Assembly (NCBI GenBank): GCA_945889325.1
Contig: CAMDBH010000037.1
Span: 1-33,778, forward strand
Direction of reading: 5' to 3'
DNA: 33,778 nt
Origin: Klebsiella pneumoniae
Lineage (GTDB): Bacteria > Myxococcota_A > UBA9042
Under the pieces are notes generated by a model. That model had not been told where the DNA came from. It was given only the letters and a program-made list of their open reading frames with translations, and did no database searches. The stretch's first letter is position 1; the number at the start of each line of letters is the position of its first letter. A program made the translations under genes and the position numbers. Of the stretch, positions 23,850 to 30,805 are shown in pieces.

Positions 23850-24761
23850 ATGCAACCATGGACAGCGCAAATTGAAGTGGACGTGGCGACCGCGCGGCGG
23901 TTGATCGACCAGCAGTGGCCGGAGTTGAGCGGGTTGCCGCTGAGGCGGCTTGGAAATGGCTGGGATAATACAGTTTTTGGGGTTGGGGCGGAGAAGGTGT
24001 TTCGGTTTCCGCGGCGGGAAATTGCTGTGGCGCTGGTTGAAATGGAAGCGAAGGTGCTGCCGTGGCTGGCTCCGCAACTGCCGGTGGCGATTCCGCATCC
24101 GCGGTATTTTGGTGTCGCGAGTGTGGAGTTTCCGTGGCCGTTTTTGGGCTATGGCTTTTTGCCTGGACGTACCGCCTGTCAGTTCGGTTTGAGCGTGGAA
24201 GCGCGCACACAACTGGCTGGGGCGCTTGGGTATTTTTTGCGCGTGCTGCACGCGCTGGATCCCGCGCCCGCGCTGGCGCTCGGGCTGATGCCGGATCCGT
24301 TCAAGCGGTTTGACGTTGCCGCGCGCAATGAAAAGGCGATGGAAAGGCTGGAAAAGCTGCAAAGTCGTGGGTTGTTGCCTGACTTGGGGGCGTTGCCGGA
24401 GGCGCTTGACGCGGCGCAAGGCGTGCGTTTGCCGAACGATTTGCGCATCGTGCACGGAGATCTGTATGTGCGGCATCTGGTGATCAATCAAGGACTTTTG
24501 GCCGGCGTCATCGATTGGGGCGATATGCATTTGGGGCAACCGGCGGCTGATCTGGCGATTGTGCATAGTTTTTTGCCGCCGGCGGCGCATTCGCGTTTTT
24601 TCGATGCGTACGGGGCGATTGATGAAGCTGTTTGGATTTTGTCGCGTTTTCGGGCGATTGGCCATTTGGCGGCGGTAACCGATTATGCGCGGGAGATTGG
24701 GGATGCCGCGCTTTTGCGCGAGGGGATTTTGGGGCTGGGGTGGATTGCTGGCGAAGCGTAA
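23850..24761 (+). CDS. Aminoglycoside-phosphotransferase-family small-molecule kinase
   Basis: This is a 303-aa protein. The start at 23850 follows GGAAGGAAG. It belongs to the APH/choline-kinase fold, which transfers the ATP gamma-phosphate to a small molecule. GNGWDNTVFGV is the nucleotide-binding turn, KVFRFPRRE carries the Lys-equivalent strand, IVHGDLYVRHLVIN (200-213) is the Brenner motif with Asp204, and VIDWGDMHLGQPAADLA (220-236) is the metal-binding DxG equivalent with Asp222. The metal-binding Asn of HGDLxxxN is His209, as in the HGDLYxRH subset. The length is normal. Similar genes are often called antibiotic resistance genes, but most have housekeeping or unknown substrates. It is not next to the MurU-like gene, so an AmgK role is only speculative. 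Confidence 0.8.
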   Translation: MQPWTAQIEVDVATARRLIDQQWPELSGLPLRRLGNGWDNTVFGVGAEKVFRFPRREIAVALVEMEAKVLPWLAPQLPVAIPHPRYFGVASVEFPWPFLGYGFLPGRTACQFGLSVEARTQLAGALGYFLRVLHALDPAPALALGLMPDPFKRFDVAARNEKAMERLEKLQSRGLLPDLGALPEALDAAQGVRLPNDLRIVHGDLYVRHLVINQGLLAGVIDWGDMHLGQPAADLAIVHSFLPPAAHSRFFDAYGAIDEAVWILSRFRAIGHLAAVTDYAREIGDAALLREGILGLGWIAGEA

Positions 24762-24799
24762 GCGGGCAGAACTGTGAAAGGAATGCCGATTTTCAACGT

Positions 24800-25726
24800 T
24801 CACTCGGAAATTGGCCGCAAAAGCACGGTGATCGGCACCTTGTCCAGCGGGACCTCGACGATTTGGTCGACGCCCGACTGACACAGCACGATCCGTGGAA
24901 AGTCTTGCACGCCAACCTGTTCCACGCGAAAGTCTTCCGCTTGCAAATCTTCAGGCCAATAGGGCGGAGGCGAAGGCCCCTCGTCGCATGGGAAATAGCC
25001 ACGACCAAAATAGATGCCGCAGTTGTGGGTGAACTTTTCAAAATTACGTAGCAAAATCTGCTCGGACTTGCGCCCCAGCAGATCCTGCAGCCGCAGCGGC
25101 CGTTTGTGTTCGTCATCAAACGTCCGGCAATGAAAGGCGTAATTGTAGTGTGCCGCGCCTTCATAGTACATTTGTTCGCCAACGAGAACAGACACGTAAC
25201 CAAAATGCGCCCTGACTACAGTGATGTATCTATCGAATCGTTCATGCGGATCGACTTTGCCTTTGCTCGGTGGAATTAGCCATTGATCTCTGTACTTCAG
25301 GCTGTCTTGACAACCTCTGACATCGCAATTTGTCACCAGTTCAAGGTTCATCGACACGACCTTGCCGGGGCCCCGTCGCCGGAACTTTCGTGTACTCGGA
25401 TAGTTGACCGATGCAGTCTGCAAATTCGTTAAAAAATCAGCCATATGCCGATGCGGAAACGGCACGTCGCCCTTCAGTTCGACCACTTCAAGTTCCTCCG
25501 GTTCTGCCTCAACCGTGGCTGATTCGGCAACGGCAACGGCGTTGCTCGCTGTCGGCTGCGGCGGCAACGGAACGGCAGGGGTTGCCGAGATTGCGGCGGC
25601 AGAATGCGAAGTAGCGCGGTCGCTCGCCCGAGTCGCACGCGGCACTGTCGCGGATCTGGGACTTGGCAGCGATTGGCAAGCGGCGATAAAACTAAGCAGG
25701 ATCAGAAAGATGTCGAAGCGCAGCAT
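24800..25726 (-). CDS. Lipoprotein with DUF3298-like domain
   Basis: This is a 308-aa protein. Its signal sequence ends in FIAAC, a clear lipobox with Cys17. Residues 18-85 are an Ala/Pro/Thr/Ser-rich linker. The folded part (about 90-308) contains YYEGAAHYNYAFHCRTFDDE followed by KRPLRLQDLL, which resembles the 'GGAHPxxxxxxxxFDxxTGKxLxLxDLF' core of DUF3298/RsiV-like domains. Extra cysteine pairs (TNCDVRGC, THNCGIYFGRGYFPC) suggest disulfides. No catalytic residues can be named. It is convergent with the APH-like gene, only about 38 nt apart, and likely faces the periplasm. Confidence 0.65.
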   Translation of the reverse strand: MLRFDIFLILLSFIAACQSLPSPRSATVPRATRASDRATSHSAAAISATPAVPLPPQPTASNAVAVAESATVEAEPEELEVVELKGDVPFPHRHMADFLTNLQTASVNYPSTRKFRRRGPGKVVSMNLELVTNCDVRGCQDSLKYRDQWLIPPSKGKVDPHERFDRYITVVRAHFGYVSVLVGEQMYYEGAAHYNYAFHCRTFDDEHKRPLRLQDLLGRKSEQILLRNFEKFTHNCGIYFGRGYFPCDEGPSPPPYWPEDLQAEDFRVEQVGVQDFPRIVLCQSGVDQIVEVPLDKVPITVLLRPISE

Positions 25727-25791
25727 GGGCCAAACGGTATAGTAGCTGCTTGCATTGTCGAGTTTTTCGCGGCGACGTGGCCAGCGCGCTG

Positions 25792-26205
25792 TTAGCTCGC
25801 GGCCGCCAACGTTAACTCCGCCTCAATCCAAGCCATCGCCTTGCGCGCAGAATCGACCATCCGCATTACGTCAGCGTGCGAAGTACCAGACGGCAGCAAA
25901 ATCGGATAGCGGTCGGCGACAGCAAACGTTTGCAACGCATCAAGCTCGCTCAATTCCACGGGAAACCCCAAAACCGCGAAATTCGCCAATTCCAAGATTT
26001 CGCGCAGCAGATGCGTTCGCGGCGGTTTGACATTCGCCAAAACCAGCTGCGACTTCATGCACTTTTCAACGCTTTGCTGACAGTAAAAGCCAATCACCCA
26101 GCCCGCCGCGCGATTAGACTCGGCGAGGATCTCTGCGGAGATGAAATCGCCGCGCGCTTTGGCGGCCCAAGCCTGCGCCAACTCGATTCTCAAGTCAGGC
26201 GGCAT
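25792..26205 (-). CDS. HEPN-domain protein, partner of the upstream nucleotidyltransferase
   Basis: This is a 137-aa all-helical protein of the HEPN superfamily. The ATG at 26205 overlaps the end of the MNT gene by 11 nt. Landmarks are AQAWAAKARGDFISAEIL, IGFYCQQSVEKCMKSQLVL (the conserved 'FxxQQxxEKxxKA' helix), PPRTHLLREILELA and VADRYPILLP. These fit the PF05168-type HEPN family. The classical RNase motif Rx4-6H of HepT toxins is not visible, because the RY and the following His are 11 residues apart. A toxic RNase role is therefore uncertain. The MNT-HEPN order fits an MntA/HepT-like toxin-antitoxin or a nucleotide-modifying pair. Confidence 0.8.
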   Translation of the reverse strand: MPPDLRIELAQAWAAKARGDFISAEILAESNRAAGWVIGFYCQQSVEKCMKSQLVLANVKPPRTHLLREILELANFAVLGFPVELSELDALQTFAVADRYPILLPSGTSHADVMRMVDSARKAMAWIEAELTLAAAS

Positions 26206-26512
26206 CGAGGAGCACCTTGCCTTCTTCCGCGATCGTATGTTCAAAAGCCAATGGAAATACGCTCCATTTTTGCCAGTACGCCTCGTCGAACACGAGAATA
26301 TCAAACGGCGCGTGCAGCCCGCCGACGACGCCGTAGAGAGCGGACTCCAATTTCCATTTGTCTTGCACGTGCCCAACCACGACCGCCAAATCGAAATCCG
26401 AATCGCTCCGCGCCTCACCGCGCGCGCGGCTGCCAAAAAGCAGCACCTTGCGTGGATGGCAGTGCGCATCGATGCGGCGAACGGCTTCAGCTAGGATATC
26501 GGCGTCGCTCAT
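26195..26512 (-). CDS. MNT-type nucleotidyltransferase (MntA-like antitoxin)
   Basis: This is a 105-aa minimal nucleotidyltransferase. The ATG at 26512 gives the family-standard N terminus. KVLLFGSRARGEARSDSDFDLAVVV contains the GSx10DxD motif, with both metal-binding Asp of the first pair; the third acidic residue is likely the Asp in APFDILVFDE. In MntA-HepT systems this protein AMPylates the HEPN toxin to silence it. It is followed by the HEPN gene with an 11-nt overlap. The promoter and an operator-like palindrome lie immediately upstream, and the mRNA may be nearly leaderless. Confidence 0.85.
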   Translation of the reverse strand: MSDADILAEAVRRIDAHCHPRKVLLFGSRARGEARSDSDFDLAVVVGHVQDKWKLESALYGVVGGLHAPFDILVFDEAYWQKWSVFPLAFEHTIAEEGKVLLDAA

Positions 26513-26514
26513 CA

Positions 26515-26548
26515 CTACAGTGTAGCACAGCTGCAGAACCGCCGCCAA
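26515..26548 (-). promoter_or_regulatory. MNT-HEPN promoter with palindrome over the -10 box
   Basis: On the minus strand, TTGGCG (26548-26543), an 18-nt spacer and TACACT (26524-26519) form a sigma70-like promoter. The 11-bp palindrome CTACA-C-TGTAG (26525-26515) overlaps the -10 box. The predicted start is within a few nt of the ATG at 26512, so the transcript would be nearly leaderless. An operator for autoregulation is plausible. Confidence 0.5.
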
Positions 26549-26734
26549 CAGCCGCTTTTCCCATCCCAAGCCAACTTGTCTTACGCTCCAAAACCCCGCC
26601 CACGCGTTCAACAAACGCCCTTCAATTACCCCCTAATTCGCGCCCAATTCAAACCGACTAATTGCCGCATTGACAGCGCCGAAATCAACGCCGAAAATCG
26701 CTGCGCGCAATGCCTCCGCGCCAAGGAAAAACCC

Positions 26735-27376
26735 ATGGAAAATCTCATCAGCGCAACGATGGTTACCGACAACGAACTGGACGCCGTGATCCAGCACCTC
26801 CGCACGCTCTACAAGCAGCATTCGCTGTCTTACGCCGTCGCGACGGGCCAGTTCATCGTCGACAAGTTTTACAATGGCGATTTCACTTCGGCGCGGGATC
26901 GGAACGCGACGAATCACTTCAAATTCAATGAACTGATCGAACGCCGCAGCAGCGAGCTGCGCGACTTGGATTTGAATGTGCGCAGCCTTTCCCGCTACGT
27001 CGCCGCGACCGAAGTCTGGAACGAGTTGCCCGAACACACCCGCGCGCAACTGCGGATTGCGCATCTGGATCGCCTGGCGATGGTGGGCGACATCGACGAA
27101 CGCAAACGGCTGGCCCACGAGGCCGCGACGATGCATTGGACGGCGGAACAAACCGGCCTAGCCGTCGCCGACTACAAGAAAAAGCAGCGCGGTCACAAGA
27201 AGAAAGCCGGACCAAAGCTCAAACCGGCGGTGCTGAAGGCGGCGATGGCGCTGCACCGCGACGCCAAAGCGCTGCGCAAATTGCACGGCGCGGCGGCGAA
27301 TTTGAATGAGCTGCACAAGACGCAGTTAGCGTTGGAAATGCTGGGGATTCAGAAGGCTTTGGCGGGGCTGGCGTGA
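26735..27376 (+). CDS. Unrecognised 213-aa basic, mostly helical protein
   Basis: I do not recognise the family. The ATG at 26735 follows AAGGA by about 8 nt, and the upstream frame lacks domain character. Residues about 10-60 are helical (LDAVIQHLRTLYKQH, AVATGQFIVDKFYNGDF). A middle helical part reads LRIAHLDRLAMVGDIDERKR, then LAHEAATMHWTAEQTGLAVAD, which resembles the helix-turn-helix style of ParB-like proteins. A Lys-rich patch (YKKKQRGHKKKAGPKLKP, about 150-167) could bind nucleic acid. The N-terminal part faintly resembles DUF1016-type nucleases, but without catalytic signatures. It is divergent from the MNT gene and convergent with the 140-aa gene. Confidence 0.65.
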   Translation: MENLISATMVTDNELDAVIQHLRTLYKQHSLSYAVATGQFIVDKFYNGDFTSARDRNATNHFKFNELIERRSSELRDLDLNVRSLSRYVAATEVWNELPEHTRAQLRIAHLDRLAMVGDIDERKRLAHEAATMHWTAEQTGLAVADYKKKQRGHKKKAGPKLKPAVLKAAMALHRDAKALRKLHGAAANLNELHKTQLALEMLGIQKALAGLA

Positions 27377-27430
27377 TTTGGACAGCGGCCGCACAAGCGC
27401 CATCAGCCGTCGGCGGGCCTGCCCCTGCCA

Positions 27431-27853
27431 TCAGCGAACGCGAATCTGTTCACTTTGAACCATGAGTTGCGCATCGGCTTCGCCCGGACGATCAATCCAA
27501 ACCTTTGTAATCAAGCGCGGGTCTGCTTTGAAGCGGACCAAGTAGTCCGCGACGTAGGGTGTCAGCATTCGCTGCAGCATCGGCCGTTCAACCCCGGTTG
27601 CTTGGATGAGATCGTCTTCAAGCTCCATTTGCTTGCCAGGCATGTACTTTGTAATCAGAGCGTAATTCCAGTTGAGGGCTGCAAGTTGATAGATCCGGTC
27701 CAATTCTTCGTCGCTGACAGTCTGGCGGTCCAGGCCGACCAGCATCGGCGCGGCAAACCGAATCAGCACGTCGCTCATCGATTGCCCAGGGCTTGAACGA
27801 AGCGACTGCAAATTCAACTTTTGTTTCCGCTTAAACTTCCGTAAATTGCCCAT
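27431..27853 (-). CDS. Unrecognised 140-aa protein between the eCIS parts
   Basis: I do not recognise this family. The N terminus is basic (GNLRKFKRKQKLNLQSLR), followed by a helical region: SDVLIRFAAPMLVGLDRQ, SDEELDRIYQLAALNWNYAL and a segment with LEDDLIQATGV. It has no signal peptide, membrane helix or cysteines. The ATG at 27853 is preceded by GGGAT. It lies on the eCIS strand about 250 nt beyond the compact sheath gene, separated from it by a strong hairpin, so it may be an accessory gene of the cluster or an unrelated passenger. Confidence 0.6.
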   Translation of the reverse strand: MGNLRKFKRKQKLNLQSLRSSPGQSMSDVLIRFAAPMLVGLDRQTVSDEELDRIYQLAALNWNYALITKYMPGKQMELEDDLIQATGVERPMLQRMLTPYVADYLVRFKADPRLITKVWIDRPGEADAQLMVQSEQIRVR

Positions 27854-27956
27854 CTATCCCAATCTCCCGCAAATCCAGCGAGGCAGGCGCAAAGCGGCGC
27901 GACGAGCGAGCTTCCGTCCAAAATCCCAACCTATGAAAAATCCCCCGCAAAAAGAA

Positions 27957-27990
27957 ACCCCCTCTCTCCAGTGCGTTGGAGAGAGGGGGT
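27957..27990. repeat. Perfect 14-bp palindromic element (hairpin)
   Basis: ACCCCCTCTCTCCA (27957-27970) and its exact reverse complement (27977-27990) flank a 6-nt loop. A second small hairpin (GCCAC-GAA-GTGGC, 27991-28003) and GGGGGTGAGAGG follow. The pattern CCTCTCtCC-loop-GGaGAGAGGGGG with GGGGTGAG is that of widespread intergenic palindromes in GC-rich genomes. It lies between the compact sheath and 140-aa genes and may attenuate transcription. Confidence 0.85.
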
Positions 27991-28106
27991 GCCACGAAGT
28001 GGCGGGGGTGAGAGGCGGCGTGGACGGCATTTTCCGGTCGGGCAGATGCCGGCCGCGCACGCGACTAACCCCTCATCAAAGCGAGCAACTTTCGCTACTC
28101 AAAAAA

Positions 28107-29288
28107 CTACTCAGAAACATCACCACCCGCCGGCATCTGACCGATCCGGAAAATGACAAATTCCGCGGGCTTCACCGGGCACATGCCGATTTCGCAGACC
28201 ATTTGGCCGGCGTCAATGACTTCGGGCGGATTGGTTTCATCGTCGCACTTGACGAAGAAAGCCTCTTCCGGGGTCTTGCCGAACAACGCACCCTGACGCC
28301 ACAAGCGCAGCAGGAACGCGCCGATGTCACGCGTGACGCGCTTCCAAAGGCGTTGATCATTGGGCTCAAACACCACCCACTGCGTGCCCAACTCGATCGA
28401 TTGCTCGACCATGTTGAACAACCGACGCACGTTGACGTAACGCCAGCTGGCGTCCGACGAAATCGTGCGCGCACCCCAAACGCGGATGCCGCGGTTGGGG
28501 AATGCACGGATGCAGTTGATACCTTTGGGATTGAGCAGGTCTTGCTCGCCGCGGGTGATGTTGTACTTCAGGCCAATCGCGCCGCGGACGATTTCATTGG
28601 CGGGCGCTTTGTGCACGCCGCGCTCCGCGTCGCTGCGGGCGTAAATGCCGGCCATGTAACCGCTCGGGGGCTGAAAGATGTTGCCTTTGAACGGGTCGTA
28701 GATTTCAACCCACGGGAAGTAGTAGCCGCCGTATTTGGAATCGCGCGGTTTGGGCAGTTTGTCGACGCCGCCTTTCTCAATCACTTCCGGTGAATCGAGA
28801 ATAGCAAAGCGATACCGCATGTTTTCGCAGTGCGACAGCACGGCGTCTTGGATGACCGGGTCGGTTTGGCCGGGCGCGGCGACAATGTTGATTTCTTCAA
28901 TGTCTTCCAAGGCTTTCAATCCCGTGCGCGTGCCGGGGCCGTTGTCGCTGCCGATGTACAGCGCGGCTTTGGAAGCGAATTTGGGCTTGCCGTCTTTCGG
29001 TTCGACCTTGGAAATCTCGTCCCAATTGCCGACGTTCAACACAAAAGCGCGCGAGCCGCCGTTGTTGAAAAAGCCGTAAACAGCGTGGGCGAGGTACTCT
29101 GAATTCTGGAAGTCACCAAAATGCTTGGTGTACTGCGACCAGTTGGTGCAGAGGATCGGCTCATTGACTGGACCAACCGTGGCTTCGCCCATGAAGGCGC
29201 AGGTGGATGTACCAACCATTTCAAGCGGTTTAGTACCGCGGTCGACTTCTTCGACGTATACACCAGGAGAAAGATAAGACGTTGCCAT
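28107..29288 (-). CDS. Contractile tail sheath protein, compact form (393 aa)
   Basis: This is a second sheath subunit. The ATG at 29288 has GGGG about 6 nt upstream. It starts SYLSPGVYVEEVDRGTKPLE, the canonical sheath opening, followed by CAFMGEATVGPVNEPILCTN. The C-terminal core GINCIRAFPNRGIRVWGART, YVNVRRLFNMVEQSIELGTQ and CPVKPAEFVIFRIGQM parallels the large sheath at 19375-21135. It lacks the extra mid-domain, so its length is typical of the shorter sheath in Afp/PVC loci. Such loci carry two or three sheath paralogs that mix in one particle. It is separated from the other structural genes by several kb of other genes. Confidence 0.93.
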   Translation of the reverse strand: MATSYLSPGVYVEEVDRGTKPLEMVGTSTCAFMGEATVGPVNEPILCTNWSQYTKHFGDFQNSEYLAHAVYGFFNNGGSRAFVLNVGNWDEISKVEPKDGKPKFASKAALYIGSDNGPGTRTGLKALEDIEEINIVAAPGQTDPVIQDAVLSHCENMRYRFAILDSPEVIEKGGVDKLPKPRDSKYGGYYFPWVEIYDPFKGNIFQPPSGYMAGIYARSDAERGVHKAPANEIVRGAIGLKYNITRGEQDLLNPKGINCIRAFPNRGIRVWGARTISSDASWRYVNVRRLFNMVEQSIELGTQWVVFEPNDQRLWKRVTRDIGAFLLRLWRQGALFGKTPEEAFFVKCDDETNPPEVIDAGQMVCEIGMCPVKPAEFVIFRIGQMPAGGDVSE

Positions 29289-29418
29289 TGGAAACCCCTA
29301 TACAGTTTGTCACCCGCTTTACCGATACATTAGCAGCGTTTGCGCCAATCTTTCGTGCGACAGTGACGGCCCCTTTGCGAAATCAAGCAGCACAGCGCCA
29401 TTTGATTTCTTACACTGA

Positions 29419-29450
29419 CCTAATGCAGTCAAAACCCTTCTTGCATTAGG
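29419..29450. promoter_or_regulatory. 9-bp inverted repeat upstream of the compact sheath gene
   Basis: CCTAATGCA (29419-29427) and TGCATTAGG (29442-29450) are perfect reverse complements with a 14-nt spacer. They lie in the 213-nt gap between the DUF4255 gene and the compact sheath. A TTGACT lies between the arms on the minus strand, but I see no matching -10 box. It may be an operator or an mRNA hairpin; no U-tract follows. Confidence 0.35.
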
Positions 29451-29501
29451 CACTTACCAGCCGACGCGCGTTAGCCAACGCCGCCTGATATTTGTTCGAA
29501 G

Positions 29502-30089
29502 CTACCTGTTGACAGCAATATCTTTGCCAATCACGCGGCGCACTTCATTCGATCTGCGATCCGATTCGACGCGAAACTTGATGTAGTAAAACAACGTCGG
29601 GCGGATATCCTCGTTCAATGCGCGCCAAAACGACATCATGTCGTTGTGGTCAGCCTGAATATTGGGGTAAATGTTGACTTTGTCGTCGGGGTAAAAAGCT
29701 TCACCCTTCAGATCGGTGCCGGTAATAATCGTGTTCTCAAGCAGGGTTTTCACCACAAGCCCGAGCAGCAGATTTTCCTCCGCCGGCGAATTGCCCCAGA
29801 TCGAAATCGCAAAGTGCGCGTTCATGTACACCGGCGCATCGCGAAAAAATTCAACGATATTACCTTGCTTATCGTGCGTCGACACCAGCGATTCACTGCG
29901 CTCACGGTAATTTTGGTCAAAAGCGAGGTGATACATATAGACGCTGACCATCGGCAGATTCTTGACGTTGTCTTTTTTGGGCCGTTCCGTCGACACGTTC
30001 ACGGTCGTAAAGCCATTGGTTTTGAAGGACTCCTTTAGGAGTTCCTTCATGGTCTCGCCCAAATCGCGAATGACTTCAAACTGACTCAT
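29502..30089 (-). CDS. DUF4255/Pvc16-type tail terminator protein
   Basis: This is a 195-aa protein. The ATG at 30089 has GGAAG about 5 nt upstream. It matches the Pvc16_N (DUF4255) family that caps the tube and sheath end in Afp/PVC particles. Visible features are the N-terminal helix FEVIRDLGETMKELLKESFK, VSVYMYHLAFDQNYRERSES, then APVYMNAHFAISIWGNSPAE and LLGLVVKTLLENTIITG. DUF4255 proteins often open eCIS operons, as here, behind the promoter at 30134-30162. Presence of this family argues for an eCIS instead of a type VI secretion system. Confidence 0.88.
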   Translation of the reverse strand: MSQFEVIRDLGETMKELLKESFKTNGFTTVNVSTERPKKDNVKNLPMVSVYMYHLAFDQNYRERSESLVSTHDKQGNIVEFFRDAPVYMNAHFAISIWGNSPAEENLLLGLVVKTLLENTIITGTDLKGEAFYPDDKVNIYPNIQADHNDMMSFWRALNEDIRPTLFYYIKFRVESDRRSNEVRRVIGKDIAVNR

Positions 30090-30133
30090 TTCACTTCCGC
30101 AAAGGCTTGGCGCGAATCGACAACCACGTTGAT

Positions 30134-30162
30134 TTTATACAGATTTGCCGCGGTTTTCCCAA
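30134..30162 (-). promoter_or_regulatory. Sigma70-like promoter at the head of the eCIS cluster
   Basis: On the minus strand TTGGGA (30162-30157), a 17-nt spacer and TATAAA (30139-30134) match the consensus well (4 of 6 and 5 of 6). The predicted start is near 30127, about 38 nt before the DUF4255 ATG. Confidence 0.65.
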
Positions 30163-30269
30163 CTGCTCGTTGCACGTTACGCCCAACAACGCGCGTTCGA
30201 TCTAGCCGTTGTGCGCAACTGTGTCAATCGACGCTGCACCGATTGGCAGAGCAAAACCGGACTGCCGCT

Positions 30270-30791
30270 TCAGTAGCGCAACAGCGAGATAACCGCAGAA
30301 TCATTGAGTTTGTCGCGGCCGTGCAAAAAATCCAACTCGATCATGAACGCGTAACCAGCGATAATCCCGCCGACACTGCGAACCAAATCCGCCGCGGCCT
30401 TGGCGGTGCCTCCGGTGGCCAAGACGTCATCGACAATGAGCACGCGCTGGCCGGGCGCGATGGCATCCGAATGCATCTCTAGGATATCACTACCATATTC
30501 CAAACCGTATTCCAGACGGATTTTTTGCGCCGGCAACTTGCCGGGCTTGCGCACGATCGCGACGCCAACACCGGCTGCGTAGGCCATCGGCGCGGCAAAA
30601 AGAAAACCCCGTGATTCAACACCGACAATAATGTCAGCGTGCAAATCCTTGGTCGCAGCCAAAAGATCGTCGACCACCGCGCGCAACGCCGGACCGTGCT
30701 GCAGCAATGGCGTAATATCCTTAAATAAAATACCGGGCTTGGGAAAATCGGGCACGTCGCGCAGCAACGGGACAAACTGTTCAATCGACAT
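30270..30791 (-). CDS. apt: Adenine phosphoribosyltransferase
   Basis: This is a 173-aa cytosolic purine-salvage enzyme: adenine + PRPP to AMP + PPi. The N terminus SIEQFVPLLRDVPDFPKPGI and FKDITPLL are APT signatures. GVESRGFLFAAPMAYAAGVG is the flexible loop and substrate region, and VLIVDDVLATGGTAKAA (about 115-131) is the PRPP-binding loop. Length is normal (E. coli: 183 aa). The residues EYGLEYGSD carry a small tandem repeat of EYG. Only 14 nt separate it from surE upstream, so the two probably form an operon. Confidence 0.97.
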   Translation of the reverse strand: MSIEQFVPLLRDVPDFPKPGILFKDITPLLQHGPALRAVVDDLLAATKDLHADIIVGVESRGFLFAAPMAYAAGVGVAIVRKPGKLPAQKIRLEYGLEYGSDILEMHSDAIAPGQRVLIVDDVLATGGTAKAAADLVRSVGGIIAGYAFMIELDFLHGRDKLNDSAVISLLRY

Positions 30792-30805
30792 CGAAAACTC
30801 CTGAA

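Noticed and set aside
1129-24761. AmgK-MurU cell-wall recycling pair
   Set aside because: The MurU-like and APH-like genes are 22 kb apart and on either side of the tail genes; the APH subset differs at the Asn of HGDxxxxN.
23643-24884. 413-codon open frame on the minus strand
   Set aside because: It is antisense to the APH-like gene. Its translation is Arg/Pro/Gln-rich without any domain, and the sense frame has clear kinase motifs.
30005-30055. Hairpin in the early DUF4255 coding sequence (CTCCT/AGGAG)
   Set aside because: It follows from the repeated Lys-Glu-Leu-Leu-Lys-Glu coding; no evidence that it acts in the mRNA.
2413-30089. Prophage
   Set aside because: No capsid, portal, terminase, integrase or lysis genes are seen; DUF4255, the LysM connector and DUF6760 point to an eCIS.
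2413-30089. Type VI secretion system
   Set aside because: No TssJ, TssL, TssM, TssK or ClpV is seen; FHA and kinase genes alone are not enough, and the sheaths are of Afp/PVC type.
30480-30530. Frameshift or duplication in apt (EYGLEYG)
   Set aside because: The frame continues intact to the PRPP loop, and related enzymes have a similar YxLEYGxD segment, so this is normal variation.
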